Shown piece by piece: positions 1 through 9,332 of a stretch of 64,000 bases of DNA; positions within the stretch are counted from its first letter, which is position 1; each line of letters starts with the position of its first letter. The notes beneath the pieces were generated by a model, which was not told where the DNA came from, searched no databases, and was given only the letters and a program-made list of their open reading frames with translations. Source of the DNA: Progne subis subis (taxonomy: Eukaryota > Chordata > Aves > Passeriformes > Hirundinidae); NCBI GenBank assembly GCA_022316685.1, contig JAKJHU010000825.1, positions 1 to 64,000 of the forward strand, read 5' to 3'. The position numbers and the translations under genes are program-made.

Positions 1-135
1 AGAGGGAGAGGGAGAGGGAGAGGGAGAGGAGAGGGAGAGGGAGAGGGAGAGGGAGAGGGAGAGGGAGGGAGAGGGAGAGGGAGAGGGAGAGGGAGAGGGA
101 GAGGGAGAGGAGAGAGAGGAGAGGGAGGGAGAGGA
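1..135. repeat. GAGAGG-type simple sequence repeat
   Basis: Near-uninterrupted purine hexamer array (GGGAGA units with occasional 5-base and 4-base slips). It runs off the left edge of the window, so its full length is unknown. Confidence 0.97.
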
Positions 136-139
136 GCTG

Positions 140-380
140 AACGCGGTTCCGCCCGCTCCGTTCCGCCGGTGCCGCCGCCGCCGCTTTCCAAACCCCGTGT
201 AAGCCCCGCCTCCCTTGACGACAGCCAATGGGCGTCCAGGAACAGCCTGAGGGGCGGAGCAAGCGGCGTTCCACGGTGGGAACCAACAGACAGGGGGCGT
301 GACCAGAACACCACCGAGCGATCTGATTGGTCAGGAGGCGGAGGGTTCTAAAAGGGGCGGGGCTCGGGCCCGGGGTCACC
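140..380 (+). promoter_or_regulatory. CpG-rich promoter-like block with CCAAT and GC boxes
   Basis: The block is dense in CpG. It contains a CCAAT element (GCCAATGGG near 226), an inverted one (GATTGGTCA near 323), several GC boxes (GGGGCGGAG near 252, GGGGCGGGGC near 354) and an A/T-rich TTCTAAAAGG stretch near 346. This is the composition of a vertebrate housekeeping-type promoter pointing right. No coding exon is recognisable immediately downstream, so the gene it served is unknown. An AATAAA lies at 732-737. Confidence 0.6.
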
Positions 381-409
381 CCGGGATTTTGGGAGCAGCT
401 CCAGGTGTC

Positions 410-545
410 CCCAGTCCCTCTCCAGCTCTCCTGGAGCCCCTTCACGCCCTGCAAGGGGCTCTGAGCTCTCCCTGCATGCTTCCCTTCTCCAGGGGAACAT
501 TCCCAGCTCTCCCAGCCCGGCTCCAGAGGGCTCCAGTTCCTCTGG
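410..545 (-). mobile_element. CR1 LINE fragment (degraded 3' portion)
   Basis: Read on the minus strand, the segment resembles the CR1 3' region (the stretch equivalent to 'CAGCCTGGAGAAGAGAAGGCTC' followed by the text leading to 'CTGGAGC'). It is decayed and short, so the call rests on recall of the CR1 consensus rather than on an alignment. Confidence 0.5.
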
Positions 546-1436
546 GCTCGCCCCAGCAGCTCCCATCCTGCAGCTGGGCTCTCACCTGAGCGGGGCCCAG
601 GGGCAGAATCCCCCCGCAGCCGCTGCCCACGCTGGGGCTCAGCCCAGGGCACCTTTGGCCTCATGTCCAGCCTCTCACCCACCCGCACGGTGCCCATGGC
701 GGGAGCTGTGCAGGTGACATCATTGACACCAAATAAACCATCTCGCCCGGTTTCTTTATTTTTTAACTTGGTCCTGGTCACTCTCAGTTATCATTTTTGA
801 GAATCGCATTTCTTTGGCAAGGCGAGGGCTGGCAGAGCCGTGCAGGAGCAAACAAAAAAGGATGAAAACCTGCAGAAATCAGCCGTGGGAAAAGGGTTCC
901 AGCAACTCTGTGATGCTTTGGGGGAATTTCAGCCTTTGGCACTGGTTAAGGTGCATCTAGGGTGGCTCAATTATGCTGGGCTGGGGTCTCTGGGGGTCCC
1001 AGCCCATCCCAGGGGTACCCAGGCAGCTCCCTCAGCATTCCTGTCAGGATAGCTGCTCTGGAGCAGGGCAATCCCCTCCTGGCTGGAGAATTCACTGAGG
1101 ACAGGGACAGGAGCTTGGGAAGGGGCTTCAAAGTCAGGAAAGTGGGCAAATGGGTGGATCCTCAGAATTTCAGAATCGTCCCACCCTGGAGAGGGAATCC
1201 TCCAGGATTCTGTTGTTCTCGGGGCTGTTTCCCTTAGAGACATGGAATTCTATGGAATTCTATGGCATCTGTCATCATGCTGGTGTCAGAGGAGCTCACA
1301 GCCCCAGCCAGGGGAGCGCATTTCTGCCTGGCTGCTGCCCTTGGACACAGCTGGACGGGGCTTGGAGCACCCCGGGACAGTGGCAGGTGTGCCTGCCACG
1401 GCAGGGCTGGCACTGCCTGGGCTTTAAGGTCCCTTC
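546..1436. other. No recognisable gene; one polyadenylation signal
   Basis: Mixed unique-looking sequence. An AATAAA at 732-737 follows a GC-rich stretch and could end a short transcript from the promoter block at 140-380. No open frame here has a recognisable domain, and frames on both strands are short. Confidence 0.4.
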
Positions 1437-2400
1437 TGTAAGAGTCGCTCTGAAGTTCCCCTCATTTGCCTCACGATCATTGCGAGGACCCCGAGGACCC
1501 CCCTGCAGTTCTGGCCTGCTCGAGGTGGATGCTTGCCAATCGTCTGCAGGTGCATTTTCCTGTGTCACCACGCCACGGTGCACTGGCTTTGAGCAGTGTA
1601 ATGGCAGTTTCTGTGCCTGAAGATTGCACCCGCTTCACGCTCCCTGCTTCACGACAATAGCCTATGAATTTCCCCACCTCTTGGCCAAGTGAACTTTCTG
1701 GGGTAACTCTGGTGGTCCCCCACGGAAAATCCCTTTTGAGGGTTAAGTTCTCCTGTAGAATTTTTCCGTCCCCCATGAGTTGCTAGGAGACTTTTAAGTA
1801 CTGATAGTTAAGGGGTGCTTAACCTGACAAAAGTAGTTGATCACTTGGTTTTGGGGGAGGGAGGAGGCTCCCGGGAGAGCTGAGGTGTCGATTCACTGCT
1901 CTCAGTCTTCCGGGGAGCACGGATCGGGCGACTGCTGGCTGCCTGGAGTCCACAGTTAACGGAGGAGTTTGGTCCTGGGAATTCTACCATCTGTTGGAGT
2001 GCCCAGGAATTCGGAGTTTCTTCGCTGTCCTGCTGGATTCTGGGTCAACCCGGGTCAAGCCGCTGCGGGTTCTCCAGCACTGCCCACTTCACCTGCCAGG
2101 ACACCCCCCTGCCTGCCGAGGACAATCCACCCCTTGCAGCCATCAGCGCCGGAGTTTCCACCCTTTGCCCTCGGGGTTCTTGGTTCTGTTTTACTGTTAT
2201 TATAAGTGCTGTTGTTGTTTGTCTGTCCTGTTATATTTACTAGTAAAGGACTGTTATTCCTTTTCCCCATAGCTCTGACTGGAAAGTTTATTTTTTTAAT
2301 CTTCCAAATTATAATAACACGGAGGGAAGGATTTAAATTCCTCATTTCCTAGAGAGGCCTGCCTCTCCTTAGCAGACAACTGTCTTTTCAAACCAAGACA
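1437..2400 (+). mobile_element. ERV LTR (5' side of ERVL-like provirus), left edge uncertain
   Basis: The right end is clear: the sequence ends in CAAACCAAGACA at 2400, preceded by the CTTAGCAGACAACTGTC segment that I recognise as the terminus of an abundant songbird LTR. A retroviral leader and gag follow at once. The left edge is not determined. A TG preceded by CCTTC occurs at 1432-1438, and CCTTC is also the five bases after the provirus's 3' LTR (9333-9337), but this can be chance. The minimum credible extent is about 1776-2400. Confidence 0.6.
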
Positions 2401-2825
2401 GAATTTGGGCTCCAATTCGTGGGGCACGAGGGCATTGAGAGAAAAAGGAATAACAGTTCTTAAGTGCCTACATTGTTGTGTACTGGATATCATGTGGTCT
2501 GCCTTTGTCTGGTTCGGGTAGCATGTGGGTGTGGCCGTATTCCTCCCATTTGCAGGCCCTTTTCTAAACATGGGCCCTGTAACTAAGGTTACTGTGGCTG
2601 TCATCCAGTTTGCTATATGGGTTAATGAAGTGAGGAAATCGTGGATTTTTAATTTCCTCTGGAAGGCAGGCACATGGATTCAGGGCTATCATACACTGAC
2701 TGTGTTTTGGAGTTACTTTAACAACGGTACCTCTACTGTGAAGAAATGACACCGGGGGAAATTTTTCCCAACCCTTCACCCAGCTCTTTGGGCCTACCCC
2801 ACCAGTCTTTGAAGGGTTCAAATCT

Positions 2826-3071
2826 TTGAATGTTAATGACATCATACAGTGGCTGGTGTTGCTGGTATGCCTGTTCTGTGTAGCATTTAGAGATAAGGGG
2901 AGACTGGACTGGGTAACCGCCCTGATACCTCCCCTAGAGAATAAGGATACTGCCCCACAGCCTGACCCTGCCCCACAGCCTGAGCCTGCCCCACAGCCTG
3001 CCTCAGGAATAAACCACCCAGATTGGGTGAAGGAGATAGGTGAGATGCTGAGGGAGTACCTTCCCCTGTAG
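2826..3071 (+). pseudogene. Putative N-terminal gag segment, ERVL provirus 1
   Basis: An 81-residue open frame follows the LTR and leader. It has a hydrophobic stretch near residues 9-20 and a proline-glutamine repeat encoded by three tandem 18-base units at about 2950-3003 (PQPDPA/PQPEPA type). It ends in tandem TAG codons, and the next gag segment is in another frame. Position supports gag; there is no recognised domain, so the assignment is by context. Confidence 0.45.
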
Positions 3072-3084
3072 TAGCCTCATTAGC

Positions 3085-3544
3085 CCCAGCTGCTGGGAAA
3101 CCCTCCCCCTGCCCCGACAAAGGAGAGTCTGATGGTGCAGCAGCGGAACCCACAGACGTCACAACCGTCCAGGTTCCAGCTGAACCACAGGAGCAGCCAC
3201 AGCCAGCAGCAGTGGCCCCTGTAGAAACAAAGAAGTATAAGGTGAAATCAGAGCACCCAGGCAACAAGGATAAGAAAGGAGGGCCCTCACAACCCGCGGG
3301 GGACTCAGAGGTTGAGATCATCACCAAGTCCCTGACATATGAAAGTCTCCATAATCTGCAAAAAGATCTTGCACGACGGGGACGTGAGGCTTATACAGCC
3401 TGGTTAGTTCGGGTCTGGGACCTTATAGGAACAGGCGTGCAACTAGATAGTAGTGAGGCAAGGAATTTGGGACCCTTGACCCAGGACTCAGGTGTGAATC
3501 AGGTATTCGTAAGGGAGCCAGGGCCCCTTTCCCTTTGGGAGCGG
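3085..3544 (+). pseudogene. gag, first capsid-proximal segment, ERVL provirus 1
   Basis: The frame is open from about 3085. Its first part is rich in P, Q, A and E; the second part is helical (around SLTYESLHNLQKDLARRG) and resembles an ERV capsid start. It is cut at 3544 by a solo LTR. The LTR plus its duplicated 5 bases totals 636 bp, a multiple of three, so the same frame resumes at 4181. The interruption itself contains stop codons. Confidence 0.65.
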
Positions 3545-4175
3545 TGTGGTGGTTTTAGGCAGATTTTGGGAGAAACCCTCCCAAGGGGCCCCCCTCCCCT
3601 CCCCCAACCGGTTCGGGAAAAGACTTCCTCAGAGAGAAGTGGAAAAAACCTGTTTATTAAACAGGCAAAGCACTCCCAGCACAATACCCGATGACAAGAG
3701 CTTTGTGCTGCTTACGGAGGGATAACAAACTTAAAGAAAGTCTCCTCTTGAAGATTGTCACTGTGCTCCACCGCTCCGTCTCCACTGGCATTGGGAGAAA
3801 AGGAGATGTGCAGGGCTGGTCTTGGTGGGGTGGGTCCCCTGTGGAGGCCCCCGGTGCTTCCCCAGGTCCTTAGTCCGGAGAGGTTGGAACAGTTCTGAGG
3901 AGAAGGCAAAAAAGAAAAAAGGAAGGAAAAAAAAGAAAGAAAAAGAAAAAAAAGTAAAAAGCTTCAGCTATTCTACAGTGTCTAACTACGCTAGCACTAA
4001 ACTAACTAACTGCCGGGGAAAAAAAACAACAGAGCTTCTTTCCTCTTGCCGAGTTCCAACTCCCCCACTTCAAGGTCACTCCGATGAGCAGAGTTTTCCT
4101 GGGGAAAAACAAACCGCGCTTGCCCTCCCCTCTGCACCCAACAGACGATTGGGGATACACAGTCACCCCAGGACA
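3545..4175 (-). mobile_element. Solo LTR inserted in gag, 5-bp target duplication
   Basis: On the minus strand it starts TGTCCTGGGGTGAC and ends CCACCACA. It is flanked by a perfect 5-bp duplication AGCGG (3540-3544 and 4176-4180). An AATAAA-type signal is visible on the minus strand (TTTATTAAACAGG on +, near 3653), and a long A/G-rich (minus strand T/C-rich) tract lies at 3905-3960. The same LTR family is present at 61906-62561. Its start and the CCCCAATCGTCTGTT motif are shared with the larger ERVL LTR at 8662, so the two are related subfamilies. Confidence 0.92.
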
Positions 4176-4180
4176 AGCGG

Positions 4181-4920
4181 CTTTTAATGAGTGTAAGGGA
4201 GAGGTTTGTCCACAGAGACAGAATGCAGGAGCACCATCACAGAATGCGCTGGAAGACCCTTGAGGAAGGGATCCAACAGCTGAGAGAAGTGGTGGTATTG
4301 GAGGTACTCTTTGGGAGGGGTGGACAGCATGATAATGACCCCGACAAAGTCAGGTGCACAGGGCAAATGCTGTGGAATCTGGCAACTCTAGGATCTCAAT
4401 ACGCCACATTCATTGCAACAATTAATGCGATAACAACCGAGAGACAGTGGGTTCTGTGGCCAACAAGCTTAGAAATTATGAGAGCATGATCAGTGGCCCA
4501 ATGCAGGCTCAGGTCTCTGCCATGGTTAAGGAACTCAGAGAGGAGATGAGGGAGGTGAGGGAGGAGATGAGGAGGAACAGTTCCCGTGTGGCACCGGTGC
4601 GAGTTACAGGCCCCAGAGTCAGAGCTCAACAGCCCCCAGCTAGAGAGAGAGGGTACACCCCACGAGCTGACCTGTGGTTCTTTCTGAGTGACCATGGGGA
4701 AGACATGGGAAGGTGGCATGGGAAACCCACTTCTGCCCTGGCGGCACGGGTGCGTGAGCTCAAGGAGAGAAACACTAACCGAGGGGGTTCCACTAAGATG
4801 AAGGTAGCCTCAACCTCACATGACCAAGCTGCCAGGTATTATAGAAGTGAGGATATGTCAGATCCCTGTGAAGGAACCTCTACCATGTATGCCCAGGAAG
4901 GGAATAATGACTGGTGCTAG
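4181..4920 (+). pseudogene. gag, C-terminal capsid segment, ERVL provirus 1
   Basis: Continues gag after the nested LTR. One frame is open from 4181 to about 4487, then coding sense switches to the frame open from 4447 to 4917, implying a small frameshift around 4450-4480. The second part has a charged helical run (KELREEMREVREEMRR). It ends in TAG at 4918-4920. No CCHC zinc knuckle is seen, as is usual for ERVL gag. The protease follows in the same frame after the TAG. Confidence 0.65.
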
Positions 4921-5415
4921 AGGGGCCCTGCCTCTAGCCAGGGAGAGGCATGGGAAAACCGGATCTATTGGACGGTGTGGATTCGATGGCCTGGCACATC
5001 AGAGCCACAGAAATACGAAGCTTTAGTTGATACTGGTTCACAGTGTACACTGATACCATCGGAATATGTGGGGACAGAACCTATTTCCATTGCCAGGGTG
5101 ACGGGGGGATCACAGGAATTGACTCTGTTGGAAGGTGAGGTGAGCCTGACCGGGAAGGAGTGGCAGAAACATCCAATTGTGACTGGCTCAGGGGCCCCGT
5201 GTATTTTGGGCATAGACTTCCTCCGGAATGGTTATTACAAAGACTCTAAAGGACTCAGGTGGGCTTTTGGAATAGCAGCTGTAGAGGCAGAGGGCATTAA
5301 GAAATTGAATGGCGTGCCTGGACTGTCGGAGAACCCATCTGCAGTAGGACTCCTAAAGGTAGAAGAGCAACGAGTTCCAGTTGCCACCTCGACGGTGCAC
5401 GCCGACAGTATCTGA
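4921..5415 (+). CDS. Retroviral aspartic protease (pro), ERVL provirus 1
   Basis: This frame lies directly downstream of the gag TAG and in the same phase. The active-site motif DTGS is at 5029-5040, preceded by ALV, and the second conserved block ILGIDFL follows near 5200. It would process Gag-Pol in a functional virus. The first ATG is at 4975, but as part of a readthrough or frameshift product it would not need one. The frame ends in TGA at 5413-5415, where a 1-base shift moves the coding sense towards RT. Confidence 0.8.
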   Translation, partial: RGPASSQGEAWENRIYWTVWIRWPGTSEPQKYEALVDTGSQCTLIPSEYVGTEPISIARVTGGSQELTLLEGEVSLTGKEWQKHPIVTGSGAPCILGIDFLRNGYYKDSKGLRWAFGIAAVEAEGIKKLNGVPGLSENPSAVGLLKVEEQRVPVATSTVHADSI

Positions 5416-6732
5416 CAAATCGAGATGCCGTGATCCCCATCCACAAGATGATCCGTGAGCTGGAGAGCCAAGGGGGTCAGCAAAACCCACTCACCCTTCA
5501 ACAGCCCCATCTGGCCTGTGCGCAAGTCTGACGGAGAATGGAGATTGACTGTGGACTACCGTGCCTTGAACGAAGTGACTCCACCATTGAGCGCTGCTGT
5601 GCCGGACATGCTGGAACTCCAGTACGAGCTGGAGTCCAAGGCAGCAAAATGGTACGCCACCATTGACATTGCTAATGCATTTTTCTCCATTCCTCTGGCT
5701 GCAGAATGCAGGCCTCAGTTTGCTTTCACCTGGAGGGGCGTGCAGTACACCTGGAACCGACTGCCCCAGGGGTGGAAACACAGCCCCACCATCTGCCATG
5801 GACTGATCCAGGCTGCACTGGAAAAGGGTGAGGCTCCGGAGCACCTACAGTATATCGATGACATCATTGTGTGGGGGAACATGGCAATGGAAGTGTTTGA
5901 GAAAGGAGAGAAGATCATCCAGATTCTGCTGAAAGGTGGTTTCGCCATCAAGCAGAGCAAGGTCAAGGGACCTGCTCAAGAGATCCAGTTTCTAGGAATA
6001 AAATGGCATGATGGAAGGCGTCAGATTCCCACTGAAGTCATCAACAAGATCACAGCAATGTGTCCACCAACCAACAAAAAGGAAACGCAAGCTTTCCTAG
6101 GCGTCATAGGTTTCTGGAGAATGCACATTCCTGAGTACAGCCAGATTGTGAGCCCTCTCTACCTGGTCACCCGCAAGAAGAACGATTTCCACTGGGGCCC
6201 TGAACAGCAACAAGCCTTTGCCCAGATCAAGCAGGAGATCGCTCATGCAGTAGCCCTTGGCCCAGTCAGGACGGGACCAGATGTGAAGAACGTGCTCTAC
6301 TCAGCAGCCGGGAACAATGGCCTGTCCTGGAGCCTTTGGCAGAAGGTGCCTGGGGAGACTCGGGGCCGACCACTGGGATTCTGGAGCCGAAGCTACAGAG
6401 GGTCCGAAGCCAACTACACTCCAACAGAGAAGGAAATCTTGGCCGCCTATGAAGGAGTTCAAGCCGCCTCAGAAGTAGTAGGCACTGAAACACAACTCCT
6501 GCTGGCACCTCGACTACCGGTGCTGGGGTGGATGTTTAAAGGAAAGGTTCCCTCCACCCATCATGCCACCGACGCCACGTGGAGCAAATGGATTGCCCTC
6601 ATCACTCAGCGTGCCCGCATTGGAAACCCAAATTGCCCTGGGATTTTGGAAATAATTACAAACTGGCCAGAAGGTGAAAACTTTGGACTCACAGATGAAG
6701 AGGAGCAGGAACAAGTGACATGTGCCGAATAA
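5416..6732 (+). pseudogene. Reverse transcriptase, ERVL provirus 1
   Basis: The long open part is 5455-6732. Motifs in order are DYRALN (near 5554), LPQGW (near 5761), the catalytic YIDD at 5851-5862 and FLGIKWH (near 5990). Thumb and connection follow, ending in TAA at 6730-6732. The N-terminal part (about 5416-5465) reads in another frame, so at least two small frameshifts separate it from pro. An RT of this kind copies the viral RNA. Palm motifs are intact but the polyprotein is not. Confidence 0.88.
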
Positions 6733-8097
6733 GGTTCACCATACAAGCAACTGCCAGCAGAAGAAACACGCTATGCTCTTTTCACTGACAGTTCCTGCCA
6801 CATTGTAGGGATGAACTGGAAGTGGAAAGCAGCTGTATGGAGCCTCACACGACAGGTTGCACAAGCCACTGAAGGAGAAGGTGGGTCAAGCCAACTTGCT
6901 GAACTCAGAGCTGTTCAACTGGCCCTAGACATTGCTGAAAGAGAGAAGTGGCCAAAGCTCTACCTCTACACTGATTCGTGGATGGTGGCCAATGCTCTGT
7001 GGGGTTGGCTAGACAGGTGGAAAAAGGCCAATTGGCAGCGTAGGGGAAAGCCAATCTGGGCTGCAGATGAGTGGAAGGACATTGCCACTCAGGTAGAGAA
7101 GCTACCTGTCAAAGTCCGTCATGTAGATGCCCATGTCCCCAAGAGTCGGGCTAATGAGGAGCACCAAAACAACGAGCAGGTAGATCAAGCAGCAAAGATA
7201 GAGGTGTCAAAGATAGACTTAGATTGGCAACACAAGGGAGAGTTGTTCCTAGCTCGATGGGCCCATGATGCCTCGGGCCATCAGGGCAGAGATGCCACCT
7301 ATATGTGGGCACGAGACCGAGGGGAGGATCTAACCATGGACAGTATTTCTCAGGTTATCCATGACTGTGAGACGTGTGCTACCATCAAACAGGCCAAGCG
7401 GGTGAAGCCCCTATGGTATGGCGGGCGATGGTCCAAGTATAAGTACGGGGAAGCCTGGCAGATTGACTACATCACCCTTCCCCAAACCCGCCAAGGCAAG
7501 CGCTATGTGCTGACCATGGTGGAAGCCACCACTGGATGGTTGGAGACCTACCCTGTGCCTCACGCTACTGCCCGGAACACCATCCTGGGCCTTGAAAAGC
7601 AAATCCTGTGGAGACATGGTACCCCTGAGAGGATTGAGTCCGACAACGGGACTCATTTCAAGAACAGCCTTATAAACACCTGGGCTAGAGAACATGGCAT
7701 TGAGTGGGTGTACCATATTCCTTATCATGCGCCAGCAGCCGGGAAAGTTGAACGGTGCAATGGCCTGCTTAAAACCACTTTGAAGGCACTGGGTGGGGGA
7801 CTTTCAAGAACTGGGAGATTAATTTAGCAAAGGCCACCTGGTTAGTGAACACCCGAGGTTCCACCAGCCGAGCAGGCCCCGCCCAATCTGAGTCCCTACA
7901 TAGAGTAGATGGAGAGAAAGTCCCAGTAGTACAGGTAAGAGGTTTGTTAGGGAAGACCGTTTGGATCAATTCTGCTTCAAGTACAGAGGATCCCATCCGT
8001 GGGATTGTCTTTGCTCAGGGACCAGGCTGCACATGGTGGGTAATGCAGAAAGATGGAACCACACGATGTGTACCCCAGGGAGATTTGATTGTTGGGT
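6733..8097 (+). pseudogene. RNase H and integrase, ERVL provirus 1
   Basis: The same frame continues past the TAA. RNase H includes FTDSS (near 6781) and YTDSW (near 6968). Integrase has the zinc-binding His/Cys set (HDASGHQG near 7263 and CETC near 7368) and the catalytic triad D (7465-7467), D (7642-7644) and E (7750-7752), with exactly 35 residues between the second D and the E. A one-base deletion in the G-run near 7797 shifts the frame and truncates the C-terminal domain. The remaining C-terminal sense is at 7800-8097. ERVL provirus 2 lacks this deletion. Confidence 0.88.
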
Positions 8098-8207
8098 GAG
8101 AACCGTGTGTAATTATCGCTGTGTGCTGAATGGTACTGCCACTGTATGTAGCTGTATATTGCATGTTGTTTTTATATAGATGTATGTGTGTGTAGAGCTA
8201 GAGTATA

Positions 8208-8612
8208 TGTCACCGAGACACACAAAGCAATCACGTGTAGACAAGGTTATCTTTGCAATGCAGAGGTCCTTCAGATTCCAGCTCACTGCTCCGAGAGCGG
8301 AGAGAGGCGGAAGAGGAAGGGAGCCTCTTTGTTTATTCTTTACTTTTTATACATTTGTGGGTCTAGTCGAAGTTTGGCCTTTTGGGGTTTCCACCCCTCA
8401 GCCTCAGTGGCCAGACCAACTGTCAGTTACAGTTGTTTTTCAGGTTAGAAATATGCAAACAAAGGACAAAGAATGAAAAACAAAGGATTTGTTTATGTTA
8501 CATCTTGTGGGAAAGGTAGAAAAGTGCTCTAATATTGTACAGGAGCTAAAAGATCTGACTCCATTATGAAATTCAAAAGGCTAATTAAAAATTCAGAAAA
8601 ACCAGGGTAACA
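8208..8612 (-). mobile_element. Solo ERVK-type LTR, 6-bp target duplication
   Basis: TGTCACC to GTAACA, flanked by a perfect 6-bp repeat AGTATA (8202-8207 and 8613-8618). Six-base duplications are typical of class II (ERVK/alpha-beta) integrases. Minus-strand sense is suggested by a TATAAAAAG box (8344-8352 on +) followed by AATAAA (8332-8337 on +). The uninterrupted target is present in ERVL provirus 2 (around 61840-61860), which proves the insertion. Confidence 0.93.
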
Positions 8613-8644
8613 AGTATATATTAGATTTAGTAAATTGATGATAT

Positions 8645-8661
8645 GGGGATAAGGGGAGGAA
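8645..8661 (+). other. Polypurine tract of ERVL provirus 1
   Basis: GGGGATAAGGGGAGGAA directly abuts the TGTCCTAGGG start of the 3' LTR. This is the position of the primer for plus-strand synthesis. The counterpart in provirus 2 is at 61810-61825 on the minus strand. Confidence 0.75.
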
Positions 8662-9332
8662 TGTCCTAGGGTAACTTTATGATGCTTGTATCCCCAATCG
8701 TCTGTTCTGTTTGTGCTGTATATTGAGTCCTGTGCCTTTCAGACTGGTTCTAAGAGCAAGGAGAAGCGCAGAGTTTGTTTTGAGAAAACTGCCTGACTCC
8801 TCCACATTCTTCTGCGGACGGAGTGTTCGGCAGAGGCTTGGAGAGACTGCAGGACAGAGATTTTTTTTTTTTTTTTTTTTTGCTTTTAGTTAGTTTCAGC
8901 TAGCAAAGGCAGAGAAGTTCCCTGGACTGTTTTTTTCCTTTTTCTTGGAACTGTTTAAACCTGCTCTGGACTGAAAACCCAGGGGAGCACTGGGGGCTGC
9001 ACCTGCGGCCCACCGGGGCCTGGACCTCGGCATTTTCCAGCAGCGCCGGAGGGACTGGGACTGAGGAGAGACTGAGAGAGAGCCGAGCTCCACCCACGGC
9101 AAGGACTTTCTCAATTTGCCATCTCACTCCAGAAGGAGAGGTTTTATTGTTTCATATTATTCATCCTTTATACTTGCATGCGATTTATTTGTTTAGTAAA
9201 ATAGTTTTTTCCACTTTTCTCCAATGAGGTTTTTTTTTTTTGGACTGGTTGTAGGGAAGGGCCACTTGGGTTTGCTTCCCAGAGGGATCCTATACAGGGG
9301 TTTTCTCCCAAATCTGCCTCCAAACCAGGACA
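8662..9332 (+). mobile_element. ERVL-family LTR (3' LTR of provirus 1), left border of block A
   Basis: 671 bp, TGTCCTAGGG to AACCAGGACA. It carries a long T tract near 8862-8881. Three further copies are at 19495-20156 (-), 47706-48376 (+) and 61150-61809 (-). The right edge cuts into an exon of the minus-strand gene at 9333. Confidence 0.9.

Larger units (their letters stand above)
2401..8661 (+). mobile_element. ERVL-like (class III) provirus 1, internal region
   Basis: The order is leader, gag, protease, reverse transcriptase, RNase H, integrase, then a noncoding tail with a polypurine tract at about 8645-8661 directly before an LTR. No env is present. The RT block LPQGW followed by the phrase 'HSPTICHGL' and the absence of env fit the ERVL group. 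Two younger solo LTRs interrupt it (3545-4175 and 8208-8612). Point frameshifts and stops break gag and pol, so it is not coding-competent. The 5' and 3' LTRs belong to different families (see findings). Confidence 0.85.

Noticed and set aside
1432..1438. CCTTC before TG as the 5' half of a target duplication with 9333-9337
   Set aside because: The empty exon in the neighbouring cassette shows a different sequence to the left of CCTTC, so this cannot be the same insertion site; the five-base match is probably chance.
2401..2430. Primer-binding site of ERVL provirus 1
   Set aside because: The sequence after the LTR (TTTGGGCTCCAATTCGTGG) does not match a tRNA 3' end well enough to name a primer.
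8098..8661. env gene in ERVL provirus 1
   Set aside because: After the ERVK LTR is set aside, only about 150 bases lie between integrase and the LTR; ERVL elements normally lack env.
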